DNA from: Endotrypanum monterogeii
Lineage: Eukaryota > Euglenozoa > Kinetoplastea > Trypanosomatida > Trypanosomatidae
Length of the DNA: 64,000 nucleotides
Assembly: GCA_000333855.2 (NCBI GenBank)
Contig: CM007346.1
Span: 506,218-570,217 of the forward strand
Direction of reading: 5' to 3'
This document shows, piece by piece, positions 50,728-60,038 of the stretch. Under the pieces are notes generated by a model. That model saw nothing but the letters and a program-made list of their open reading frames with translations. It searched no databases and was not told the DNA's origin. A program made the translations under genes and the position numbers. Numbering within the stretch: position 1 is the first letter of the stretch; each line of letters begins with the position of its first letter.

Positions 50728-51291
50728 ATGGGCCTGTGTAGCTCACGGACGCCCCATAGCGGAGCCATGCACCCAGCCCGCGTGTCTGCAGGCAAACGCT
50801 CCCTCTGCTATTCGACCGCATCCGACGCGGCAGACAAGCGCAGCAGCCAGGCCAAGCCCACCGAGCACGCACAGCAAAGCAATAGAAAGCACCACAGCAA
50901 AGCAGCCAGGCCACAGCCGACCCAATGCGGAGCCGCGCAGAAGGGCCGGCGCGAAGACACCACATCGACCTGGAAGCAGGCCGGCTCCCCGGGACCGCCT
51001 CTAAGAAAAACCTCTGAGTCCTCGGTTCGTTCTGTCCGCACGGTGGCGCACCAGCCGCTCCGCCGCCCAACTGCCGGCCCCCAGAGCATCCCACTAGATC
51101 GCGGCAAAGGGCCAAATCCAGGCACAAGGACACCGCGTCGCCGCCAGTGCTGGACCGACAGCCCCTACACAGGACAGGGTGGCAGCTACACCGGGCGCGC
51201 CTCCGGTGGCTACTTTCCGCCCGTGTTTGTGGAGGCGGGGAGCGGCCCGCGTGACGACGCCGGTGGTGGGGAGGGGCTTTTCTTTGTGTGA
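50728..51291 (+). CDS. small basic N-terminally acylated protein (MGLC start)
   Basis: 187 aa, function unknown. It begins MGLCSSRTP: Gly2 with Ser5/Ser6 fits N-myristoylation and Cys4 fits palmitoylation, predicting attachment to membrane. The remainder is Arg/Lys/Pro/Ser/Gln-rich, without hydrophobic segments, and probably disordered. It ends in a Gly-rich tail with YFPPVFVEAG. Third codon positions are strongly GC-rich, as in the neighbouring genes, which argues for coding despite low complexity. A frame open upstream to 50425 lacks an ATG and would bury the lipidation signal. It shares the acylation start with the genes at 24394 and 60039 but no other similarity I can see. Confidence 0.68.
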   Translation: MGLCSSRTPHSGAMHPARVSAGKRSLCYSTASDAADKRSSQAKPTEHAQQSNRKHHSKAARPQPTQCGAAQKGRREDTTSTWKQAGSPGPPLRKTSESSVRSVRTVAHQPLRRPTAGPQSIPLDRGKGPNPGTRTPRRRQCWTDSPYTGQGGSYTGRASGGYFPPVFVEAGSGPRDDAGGGEGLFFV

Positions 51292-51945
51292 CGGCGAGGG
51301 GGCGGGCTGGGGTGGTGTCCCCGATGCGACCCCGCCCCCACAACACCGCCCCAGCCCCCAGCCTCTTCACTAAATAAATCACACCACATCATGCCAGCAG
51401 CGATGGCGTGTATTGCCACAGGCTCTGGAACCCTGCCGCTGGGTGGGGCATCGCCGGTGCAGGCACTATCAAATCGCGATTCGGTATGAGTTCCTGGCGT
51501 TGCTGCGACGGCTCGTGGTCTATCATTCTCTCCTGCTTCGACAGCTCCCTGTCATTTTATTATTTATTTTCACATCATCCTTCCAAAGTGAATCTCAGCA
51601 ACCACCTCCACACGCTGAGATCCTCTGCAAAGTCTCTCTCCGAGAGACAAATAAGTTCTGCGCTCATTAATTTTCCGACACCATTCTGTTTTTGTTTTGT
51701 TTTACTCGAGCCAACGCCCAGCATTTCCCTCGCTTTTCAACTAACTTTTCACGGCCCCTCTGCTGGTCGCTTTCGGCCCAACTCAAATCATTTATCTATC
51801 TCCCCTATACAACCACCCTTTTCGTTTTTCTTTTTTTTGTTCGTCAGTGCGGTCAGCATCTGCGCCGCCCACCCCTAATACTAGGTGGTGCGTTGTTGAC
51901 AAATGCACAACTTTCTTTTCATGAAAATGGACGATTTGGGAGCCC

Positions 51946-52490
51946 GGTGGTGAGAGGACCGAGTGCCCAGGAGAAGGTAAGGGGTGTTGAGAACGATCGG
52001 TCGGCCGGGGTGTTGGCGTGGACCGATTTTTTCTTTTGGTTGACACTCATTTTCCATTGAGATAAAGCACAAGCCTCTGCAAAAGGAAATAAATGTGGTG
52101 TGTGGCGCCCAGTGTAATCTGTTCCGCTGTGAAGTGACGGGTGGGCCTGGAACGTAGATTTTCACCCATGCCCAGCAGTCCAATAAATCTACTGGGAAGA
52201 GAGCGTGTATTGCCTAGGGCTTAGTGTGCCTTGTGTCAAGAATTCACACCGCAGTCCTACCCAAGGCCAGTGCCTTGCGTCGCTGACCAGACACCATCGG
52301 GTTTCTCAAGACTATCAAGTCCTTCGCTGTGGAGCTCGTCCGCACATCTTCAAAAATCGGCAGCAAGGTGACGGGTGGGTGTTTCATACTGTAACCTTGA
52401 TTTGTGCACCATCGCTCTTGGTGCTTGCACACCTCTTCTCTCAGCGTGTCTCTGGCACGGTCTCAGCATCCCCAGTACAATAAAGCGTAG
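51946..52490 (+). mobile_element. diverged SIDER-like element
   Basis: Positions ~51946-52140 align with 56810-56960 and 63330-63510. Shared landmarks are GTGCCCAGGAGAAGGTAAG, CGATCGGTCGGCCGGGGTGT, and AAGCCTCTGCAAAA after a TTGAGATA. It is clearly more diverged than the other two. The right end is uncertain; I set it before the AT-rich block where AATAAAG occurs. The SIDER name is inferred. Confidence 0.6.
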
Positions 52491-52640
52491 GATATATATA
52501 AATATAATAATAATAATAATATATAAACACATATAGACACATGTAAATATATAAATATATTTATTTATTTATATTTATATTTATTTTTACATATGTATAT
52601 ATGTGTGTATATGTTATTATTATATTTATTTATAGAAGTA
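52488..52640 (+). repeat. AT-rich block with TTTA and AATAAT units
   Basis: Almost purely A/T, with (ATA)n at 52500-52522 and several TTTATTTATTTA units on the sense strand (52556-52585, 52622-52636). It directly follows the SIDER-like element and may be its tail or an AU-rich 3'UTR element. Confidence 0.7.
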
Positions 52641-53816
52641 TTTTTTTTTCTTCCGAGTTTCTTTTATATCGGTAACAGTCAATCTACTACGAACGCAACA
52701 ATGCAGTCACGGTTTAAGTTTTATCTTTTTTGTTTTCTTTCGTCTCTGTAGCCGCAGCGCTTTTCTCGATGCCCTGTGCGTACGTATTTCCCATAACAGC
52801 GCACTCGACCTTTTCTGCCTGCTATTGGGCATGTGTGCACCCAGATGCGCTGACCTGTTGTACCGGCGCCGGAGAAGTAACATCATCACGCGCTGGCAGC
52901 TTCGAGGAGTGCCGTGACCCATTGAGCGTGGGCCAACGCGTTTGTCTCCCATGTACACCTACACACGCTGTGCCGCGTACTCTTGCATGTATCCTGAAGA
53001 TCTGCGTCTGGCATAAGCATGTGGATATCTTTCTGGCCCTTTATTGTTGTTGCTATTTGTGAATTTGTGTGTGTGTGTGTGTGTCTCTGCATATCTGTGA
53101 TTTTGCTTCCCGCGGACTAGAAGGCGGGGATGGACAGTGCATTCAAGACAGTGACACTCTTTGCTAATTTGTGTACTCTTCGCGGTAAACGTTTGGGTGT
53201 AGCGTATGTTTTTTTTTTCCCCCGTATCCCGTTGGTGTGGAGATGCATCAAGGCAGTCGATTTCCTTTGTTTAGCCCATTCTCCCTTGCAGATTTACTGT
53301 CTTTCTTTTCTTGTGTTGTTTTGCCCGTCGGAATATGCATGCTCAAGCACCCCCTTGTGAAATACCCACACATGTGCGTAGACAGAAACGTCTGCACGGT
53401 AGCGAAGCCCGGTGTGCTTTTGCACGCCTCGAAGTCCCCTCTCTTCAACCAGCTGCGCTGCATTTTTTTTTTTCTGTGCATCTCCGGTATTCGAACGGTC
53501 GGTTTCTTTCCTCCACACGAATATCGAGGAGACCGAGAAGAGTAGCCGGATCACAAATCACCCATTTGTATCCCCTGCCGTTGCGTGGTCCCAATGAACC
53601 GTGAAAATTTCACGTACCGCAACTCATCTGGTGCAAGCCTGGTGAGCCACGTCGTGTCTGTGCGCGGGTGTCCATCTCATCCATCCCTCCATGCATAAAA
53701 ACTCTGCGTCCTACTTATCCTCCTTTGTTTCACTCTGGTGAAGTTGCATTTGTGTGAAGAACAGCCACCCAACTACCGTATCGCTATAAACCCCTTTCCC
53801 TTTACCTCCATCCGAG

Positions 53817-55871
53817 ATGGCATTGGCACCGATATTTGCGAATGTGTCGACGATCCAAAGCTGTGCCGCTCTTTTTCCCAAGACGGTCGAAGAATGTGAA
53901 AATGTGGTGAAGGCTGCCAAGGAACGCGCAGAACAGTCGCTGAACAAACTCCTGGGCATCCCAGCCGCGGACCGCACCTTCGACAATACTGCCAAGCCCG
54001 TTGACAAGGCGGCAACCGAGCTGGACGTGTCGGCCAGTCTGCTGTCCGTCATTGCAAATGTGTCGCCGAAGAAAGAAATGCGCGATGAGGCAGTCAAGTG
54101 TATCGTCGAGCTTGAGAAATTCTCCATCGACAATTTTTCCGCGAACCGGCAGCTTTACACGGCGCTGAAAAATGTGCATGACACGCCAGAGTATAAAGCT
54201 GAGTATGAGAGCGGGACGGCCCCGCGTGAATACAGCTACTGGATCGAGGAGGAGCTTGCCGAGTACCGCCGCAAGGGTATGGAGCTCCCGGAGGGGGAGT
54301 TCCAGAAGGTCGTGGAGCTGCAGAAGGAGCTAGCGTCGTTGAGCACGGAGTTCCAGCAGAACATCAGCGAGGACAAAACGGAGCTCCACTTCACAGCGGA
54401 CATGCTGAAGGGCGTGCCGGAGAACGTGCTGTCGGCGCTGCCACGCACAGAAACCGATGAATTCACGCTGAAGATGGACTACCCGACCTACTTCGGCGTG
54501 ATGAAGAACTGCGAGGTGGCATCGACGCGCAAGGCGGTGGCGCGCGCCTTCGCAAACCGAGCTCACCCCGTGAACGACAAAGTTTTGAAGGACATCATCG
54601 AAAAGCGCCACCAGCTGGCGACCCTCCTCGGCTACCCATCCTTCGCGCACCTTTACATCTCGGACAAGATGGCGAAGACGCCGGAGACTGCCCAGAGCTT
54701 CGTCGACAGCCTGATTCCGAAGCTGCAAAATAAGTGGACTGCCGAAGCGGACCTGCTCAAGAAGCATCTGCACCCCAGCTGCACACTATCGCCCACTGGT
54801 GACATCGAGGATTACGACGTCCCCTTCATGATGAACCTCATCAAGATGACATTGCTGAATGTCAGCGAGACAGAGATCCAGGAGTATTTCCCAATGGATG
54901 TGACGCTGAAGGCGCTCTTCGACATCTATCAGGCTTTCTTCGATCTGATATTCCTGCGGGTGGAAAACGGGAAGGAGCTCTGGCACGAGGACACCATGAC
55001 CCTGGAAGTCAAAGAAAAGGGCGGCTGCACGCTGGGCTTTATTATCCTGGATCTTTTCCCGCGCGAAGGAAAATATTCCCACGCGTGCTGCCACCCAGTA
55101 GTGCCGCCTGTGCTTTGCAGCGACGACGGAAACAACTTCTCCCCGGCACTGGCGGTTGTGCTTGCAAACTTTCCCGCAGCCACGGCCGAGCGCCCAGCGC
55201 TGCTCCTCCACAACGATGTGGAAACCTTCTTCCACGAGTTCGGGCACGCGATTCATGTACTGATGGGTCGAACGCGTATGTCAACGCTTTCAGGTACACG
55301 TGTAAAGCGAGACTTTGTGGAACTGCCGTCGCAGATGTTGGAGGAGTGGCTGTGGGATCCAGAGATTCTGCAGAAGATCACGTGCCATTACAAAACGAAG
55401 GAGGCGCTCCCACGGCAGCTGATCGACTCCAAGATAGCCTCCAAGAACTCATTCAGCGGGAGGGACACACTGCGCCAGCTGCAGTTTGCCACGTACTCCC
55501 TGGGCATCTTTGGCTTGCCATTCTCGCTACAGCCGCGCGACCACCTGGACACCACGCAGCTCTTCTATGATGTGGCATCGCGTGTGACACCTGGTCTGCA
55601 TTGTGAGCCTGGCACACACTTCGAGTGCTCGTTCGGCCACCTGACCGGTTATGGTGCCGGCTACTACGGGTACATGTGGTCGAAGGTGTTCGCCTTGGAC
55701 TTATTCGAGTACATTCGCTCACACAATGGCCTCCTCGACCCAAAGGTGGGCAAGCACTACGTGGACTGTATTATCGGTGTGGGTGGCAGCCAGGACCCGA
55801 ATGACATGCTTGTCAAGTTTCTCGGTCGCAAGCCGAACAACGAGGCGTTCCTGCGCAACATGGGTCTGTGA
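53817..55871 (+). CDS. M3-family oligopeptidase (thimet oligopeptidase-like)
   Basis: 684 aa zinc metallopeptidase, clan MA family M3, probably cytosolic and degrading short peptides. The zinc site is HEFGH with H473, E474 and H477. The third ligand E502 lies in RDFVELPSQMLEEW, spaced as in thimet oligopeptidase and neurolysin. The substrate-loop region SGTRVKRDF and the C-terminal GHLTGYGAGYYGYMWSKVFA, which carries the conserved Tyr/Gly residues, are intact. The length equals that of animal thimet oligopeptidases (~690 aa). No signal peptide. The ATG at 53817 is the start of the conserved N-terminal helical region. All catalytic features are present, so an active enzyme is expected. Confidence 0.94.
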   Translation: MALAPIFANVSTIQSCAALFPKTVEECENVVKAAKERAEQSLNKLLGIPAADRTFDNTAKPVDKAATELDVSASLLSVIANVSPKKEMRDEAVKCIVELEKFSIDNFSANRQLYTALKNVHDTPEYKAEYESGTAPREYSYWIEEELAEYRRKGMELPEGEFQKVVELQKELASLSTEFQQNISEDKTELHFTADMLKGVPENVLSALPRTETDEFTLKMDYPTYFGVMKNCEVASTRKAVARAFANRAHPVNDKVLKDIIEKRHQLATLLGYPSFAHLYISDKMAKTPETAQSFVDSLIPKLQNKWTAEADLLKKHLHPSCTLSPTGDIEDYDVPFMMNLIKMTLLNVSETEIQEYFPMDVTLKALFDIYQAFFDLIFLRVENGKELWHEDTMTLEVKEKGGCTLGFIILDLFPREGKYSHACCHPVVPPVLCSDDGNNFSPALAVVLANFPAATAERPALLLHNDVETFFHEFGHAIHVLMGRTRMSTLSGTRVKRDFVELPSQMLEEWLWDPEILQKITCHYKTKEALPRQLIDSKIASKNSFSGRDTLRQLQFATYSLGIFGLPFSLQPRDHLDTTQLFYDVASRVTPGLHCEPGTHFECSFGHLTGYGAGYYGYMWSKVFALDLFEYIRSHNGLLDPKVGKHYVDCIIGVGGSQDPNDMLVKFLGRKPNNEAFLRNMGL

Positions 55872-57471
55872 AGGGCGTGTGCGTGTGGTAAGAACACCGC
55901 GTCTGCTTGGGCTACATGACGACAAGCAAATAGGAGGACGGATGGAGCCTCTCACACATTCTTGGCAGCTCTGCTCCTCTGTGACACTGCGCGCACCGCG
56001 TGCCATCCTATTGAAGACCCAAACACTTAGTATGCAACAACAGGTGTTGCGGGAATTCCTCTCCGACAAGAGAATACATACATATACATATATATACACA
56101 TATATATATATATATATACTTATCCCTACATCTATGGAGAGGTCCACGTGCGCGGTATGCAGGTGCTCTATGCCCCTCGTGCGTCTTTTTCTCAAGTGGC
56201 GCCATACAGTGTGTTGTTGTCGCTGGTGGTTTACTCGGCCGAGTGTACGTTGTGCACAACTGATGGCGTGCCTAGCTTTCCCGACTCATCCTTGTCATGT
56301 TTATGCACAATAACTGAAGAATCGCGAGCGACCGCAGCGCATGGGCAGACGCCAACCCCCACGCGCACGCACGAATATATGAACCCCGTGACGCTCCTCA
56401 TCCTCACCCAGAGATTTTTTATATATCTTTGTTGCCTCGGTTCTGCATCCGCCTGGTTCCCTCGATGCTCCTTTTCGCTGATCCCCCCCCCCGTCCTGCA
56501 GCTTCCAATGGCCGCGTTCAGAGAGAATTACGTGGACGTGGGTTGCGTTGTACGCGGAACACTTTTTTGGTATTTTTGCCCTCCGACTCGACGTGCACCG
56601 CACAACGGCACTCCAGGTGGGCACCTATTTGTTAGGCCGGTTGTGTAGGCGCCAAAGAGAATCTTTTTTTTCCATCGATTTTTTCACGTATTTCCTTCCA
56701 CACCACTGCACTCCGCGGTGACGAGAGCTCTGCGCGTGGTGTCAGGACTCAGCCATCGCTCTCCGAGGAAGCCAATCAGTCCCTATCCCCGCGCCGGTGA
56801 CACGCCACCGCTGCTGGTGAGAGGGCCATGTGCCCAGGAGAAGGTAAGGAGTGTCGGAGACGATCGGTCGGCCGGGGTGTCGGCGTAGCGCGGACTTTGT
56901 TGTTGTTGTTGGCACCCACTGTCAATTGAGATACAGCACAAGCCTCTGCAAAAAGAAAAATCTGCTTTGCACAGCGGCAACGCGCATTCGCAGCTGCCTC
57001 CCATCACGCCGTGGGCCTGTGACGGGTGAGGACCGAGTGCAGAGGGGCGCCCATGTATGTCGCCCACCTGGACAACACACCGCATCAAGCAAAAACGTTG
57101 TGTGTACGAGTGTGCTGCATCTGCGTCAACTCTCTCTGAACCTCTTGCCACCATAACCTCTCTCATTCCGCCTCTAACATTTCACTCGCGCACACACACC
57201 CTCTGGTGTGATACAACCCATTAGCCAGCACACCTTACATTCGCCGGCAGCGCCGCTCCCGTCGGCTGCTGTTCCCTCGCGCCGCTGCGCACGATAATGG
57301 TGCACCTGGGAAAGAAGAAGACACACGCTGCGACTGGGGCAAGCATTCAACACCACGAAATCACGAGGAAGTACGCAAATTCCCGCCAGCAGTGTTGAGC
57401 GACACCATCACGTGCACACACACACACACACACACGCGCCCACGCTCACGCGACTGCACCTCCAGTCGAAG
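55872..57471. other. non-coding spacer with SIDER-like element
   Basis: 1.6 kb. Contains a TA run (56086-56119), poly-T near 56665, a SIDER-like 5' module (56735-56961) with an unrelated or diverged continuation, and a CA run (57415-57435). A CCAG near 57463-57464, just before the next ATG, may be the splice site. An ORF at 56148-56648 lacks any recognisable protein feature. Confidence 0.6.
56735..56961 (+). mobile_element. SIDER-like element, 5' module
   Basis: About 227 bp match 63253-63480 with only scattered differences, starting at CGTGGTGTCAGGACTCAGCC and ending at CTCTGCAAAAAGAAAAAT. Downstream the two copies part company. Sense orientation in the probable 3'UTR of the oligopeptidase gene. 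From memory, a CGTGGTG-C-AGG start recalls the 5' signature of ingi/L1Tc-related elements. Confidence 0.7.
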
Positions 57472-59235
57472 ATGGAGTTCTCGACCTCTTCTTCATCGGA
57501 CGCAGAGCTGGAAGAGGAGCTGCATCGCAACCTTCACCGTGAGCAAAGGACACAACGTGGTATTGTCCGAGCATCTTCGCCAGCCACCCGCTGCCAAGCC
57601 ATGCGCCTGGCAATGGGTGATGGAAGATCGATCGAGATTCGAAAGGGAACCATTTACATTCCCTCGCGCGACATGTATGTCCATGTTTTGCAGGCCCGCT
57701 GCTGTCCCGAGAAGTGGTTTGGCGATGGCCGGGTGCCCATTCGGCGGCGCCATCCACTGCCGCCGAATTTGGTGGTCGTGCAGCGAGTAACGGAGGAAGC
57801 GCGAGATGCCGCAGCAGCCGGCAGTGGAGGTGCAGCCTCTCGCCTGCTCGTCGATGTGACGCTGTCGGAGGCGACCAACAACGACTTCTTTGTCTTCAAG
57901 GAGGTTCTGTCGCAGAAGGCTGAAAATGGGCCCGGTCGAGTCGCCGCCACTCCTCTCGCCACGCCCTCCGCTGGGGTACTAAAACTCCGCAGCCGCTGCG
58001 ATCATCCTCTGACCGATACGCAGTTCCAACGCATAACCGATCTGCCCCGCTGGCGCCTCTCCCTGGCACATCCGCGGTTGCTGAGAGAGGTTAGGAGCGA
58101 CACGTGGGACGCCGTCGAGCTTAACCCTCCACTTCAGACAAATGACGTGTGCTGCTACGATGACTTTTTGGGCATCCTGTGGAAGGTAAACGGAGTAGAT
58201 GGGAGTCTGTGGTACTTGCGGTACGATGGCAACGCCAACACTGCCACTCGTGTCGCCGCCATCAGGTCCGTTTGCGTTGCCACAATCGCTGCGGCCTCTG
58301 CACAGCGGTGTGTTGGGATGCACTGTAAGCATGAAGCGCCTTCGCCCAGCAGCGCAGTCGTTTGCGACCACGAAGCAGCACATAGCGGCGCCTGCTCTCT
58401 GCTCGTGGTCACCGCCTCGCATGTTCTGATCATACGCCTGGCGTACCCCATGTGCACCAGACTCACAGTGAACCGGGCATTGTCGACTCTGACGCTGAAG
58501 TCAGTGGTCCTCAAGCCTCTGCACCTGGCGAGTGTGGCGTGCTACTGTTCCGGGAACGCGGAAAAGCCGCTTGGCGCACCAGGGTCCTCCTCTCCCAGCG
58601 ATGCATCGTTTTGTGTCGGCGCTGGTCGAAGCGTCTTTGCGTTCATATGGGGCCATGAACAATGGCGCAAAGTGCGTATCGCCTCGTTTTCGACGACCGA
58701 CGTCACTGCTTTGACTCTTCACTCTCTGCCGAGGCATCCCTCGCTGCCGGGCGCCGTCGCTGCTGGCATGCGCAACGGGACGATTCAAGTGATCGCCCCA
58801 GAGGGGCGGACGCGCAACCGGGCCACCTTCAACACCACCCCTCGACACGGTGGGTCTGACATTACCTCCATGTTCACGGTGCCAGGCCTGGCCTACGGGA
58901 TCGTCTCTGTCGCCCGTGATGGCGGAGCAAAGCTGTGGGATCTGCGTCGCCTCGGGTCGGACAAGGAACCCGTGTGTACTCTGCTCGCCTCGCGTCTTGG
59001 TGGTGGTCAGTCAGGACCGTGTAGTGCAGCAATGGCTGGGCATGTGCTCGCTGTTGCATGCGTCCCTACGGGGACTGTGTGCGTGGATGCTCGGACGGGC
59101 ACTCAACTGTTTCACACAGCGCAGAACCTCTCCCCAGCAACCCGCATCGCATTAGGCTCTCTCGACGGCGACGATGGTTTCGAGCTCTACACCTTCAGCC
59201 CCTATTTCACGCAGCGCTTTCACCTTGAACTCTGA
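57472..59235 (+). CDS. WD-repeat protein, possibly DCAF4-like
   Basis: 587 aa. The N-terminus has an acidic Ser-rich stretch (~5-20). WD-type repeats are recognisable toward the C-terminus, best seen at ~465-492 (SVARDGGAKLWDLRRL). An earlier repeat ends in VAAGMRNGTIQVIAPEG. The others are degenerate, but the whole looks like a beta-propeller with low-complexity loops. The order of a RSGEI-like repeat, a KLWDLR repeat and a later SRLGG segment recalls human DCAF4, a substrate receptor of CUL4-DDB1 ubiquitin ligases. The WDxR-like signature LWDLRR would suit a DDB1 contact. That link is tentative. No signal peptide or membrane segment. ATG 57472 is the first in-frame ATG after the CA run. Confidence 0.72.
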   Translation: MEFSTSSSSDAELEEELHRNLHREQRTQRGIVRASSPATRCQAMRLAMGDGRSIEIRKGTIYIPSRDMYVHVLQARCCPEKWFGDGRVPIRRRHPLPPNLVVVQRVTEEARDAAAAGSGGAASRLLVDVTLSEATNNDFFVFKEVLSQKAENGPGRVAATPLATPSAGVLKLRSRCDHPLTDTQFQRITDLPRWRLSLAHPRLLREVRSDTWDAVELNPPLQTNDVCCYDDFLGILWKVNGVDGSLWYLRYDGNANTATRVAAIRSVCVATIAAASAQRCVGMHCKHEAPSPSSAVVCDHEAAHSGACSLLVVTASHVLIIRLAYPMCTRLTVNRALSTLTLKSVVLKPLHLASVACYCSGNAEKPLGAPGSSSPSDASFCVGAGRSVFAFIWGHEQWRKVRIASFSTTDVTALTLHSLPRHPSLPGAVAAGMRNGTIQVIAPEGRTRNRATFNTTPRHGGSDITSMFTVPGLAYGIVSVARDGGAKLWDLRRLGSDKEPVCTLLASRLGGGQSGPCSAAMAGHVLAVACVPTGTVCVDARTGTQLFHTAQNLSPATRIALGSLDGDDGFELYTFSPYFTQRFHLEL

Positions 59236-60038
59236 GAGCGTGTACGCGTTGGTAAGGGGGGGAGAAAGATGGTGACAGTGCACGCCTGAGCTACGTACCT
59301 CTGTTGTTTTCGCTGCTGATTCCCGCCGAGAGAAGTCGCGGTGGTACTAACAGGAGCCCTCAACTAACACACAGACAAAGAAAAAACCGAAGGCGTCGTG
59401 TATAGTGCTGCAGAGAGAGTCGCAACAAAGGGGGCAGATAAACTACACTGCCAGAAGAGGACACGCACATTTACGTCAGCACAAAACAGTCGGCGTGGTG
59501 GATGATATCGATGCTGTTGCTACCCCTACTACTACCAGTACTTCGAGCCGGCCCCATCACCGTTGATGTAGAGTGGGCAGGCTTTGTTTCCCTCCACCCG
59601 TTCCTGCTTCCCCTCGCTCTCCACAGAGAGAAACACATGTGTTTTGTACAACACACCTTCTTTGACGGCTCTGTACGGCCTCAACGGTGGAAAACGCACC
59701 GAAAAGATCCACGCAGTTGCGCACAAACCCACCCACACAGACCGCGTGCCCTCCCAACCTCGCACGTTCCGGGTCGGCGAGCCCCCTTCTCTGCACCATC
59801 CTCGCTGTTGTTGGCAGTCGTTGGCGTGTGTGCGTGTCTTTGCGTACCTAGACATATATGTATCGGAATATGCATATGCCCCTCCTCCACCGACTACTCC
59901 ACAGTGACATGCTTCCATCAACGCATACCCCTACATACGCCTCGACCTTCTTGTACTTGCTCTTCCCCTCCCCTCCCTCCACCCCCCCCCTCCCCAGACA
60001 CACACACAGGCCATATCGACCGTACCACACGCCCAACA
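59236..60038. other. non-coding spacer
   Basis: 0.8 kb. The last 60 nt are an exceptionally clean C/T tract ending in CCCCAG (AG 59996-59997). The frame of the downstream gene is open back to 59502 but that part lies before the acceptor. No repeats of note. Confidence 0.65.
59946..59997 (+). promoter_or_regulatory. trans-splice acceptor for the EF-hand/WD40 gene
   Basis: Long C/T tract interrupted by few purines, first AG at 59996-59997, then a 41-nt leader without ATG to 60039. It sets the start so that MGIC becomes the N-terminus. Confidence 0.8.

Larger units (their letters stand above)
51292..53816. other. non-coding spacer with SIDER-like element and AT-rich block
   Basis: 2.5 kb. Contains a SIDER-like element (from 51946), an AT-rich block (52488-52640) with TTTA units, a GT run (53065-53083) and poly-T runs. 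A T/C stretch at ~53711-53740 precedes the oligopeptidase gene. Possible splice AGs are at ~53742 and ~53759; the AG at 53815-53816 touches the ATG and is unlikely. No gene supported. Confidence 0.6.

Noticed and set aside
54786..55256. 156-codon - strand frame and similar antisense frames over long genes
   Set aside because: Antisense shadows of strongly coding, GC-rich sense genes; no recognisable products.
56148..56648. 166-codon frame after the oligopeptidase gene
   Set aside because: No domain, mixed codon usage, and no clear splice acceptor with it; probably 3'UTR.
59502..60038. 179-codon upstream extension of the EF-hand/WD40 frame
   Set aside because: Includes the translated pyrimidine tract and lies before a very strong splice acceptor; it would also bury the MGIC lipidation signal.
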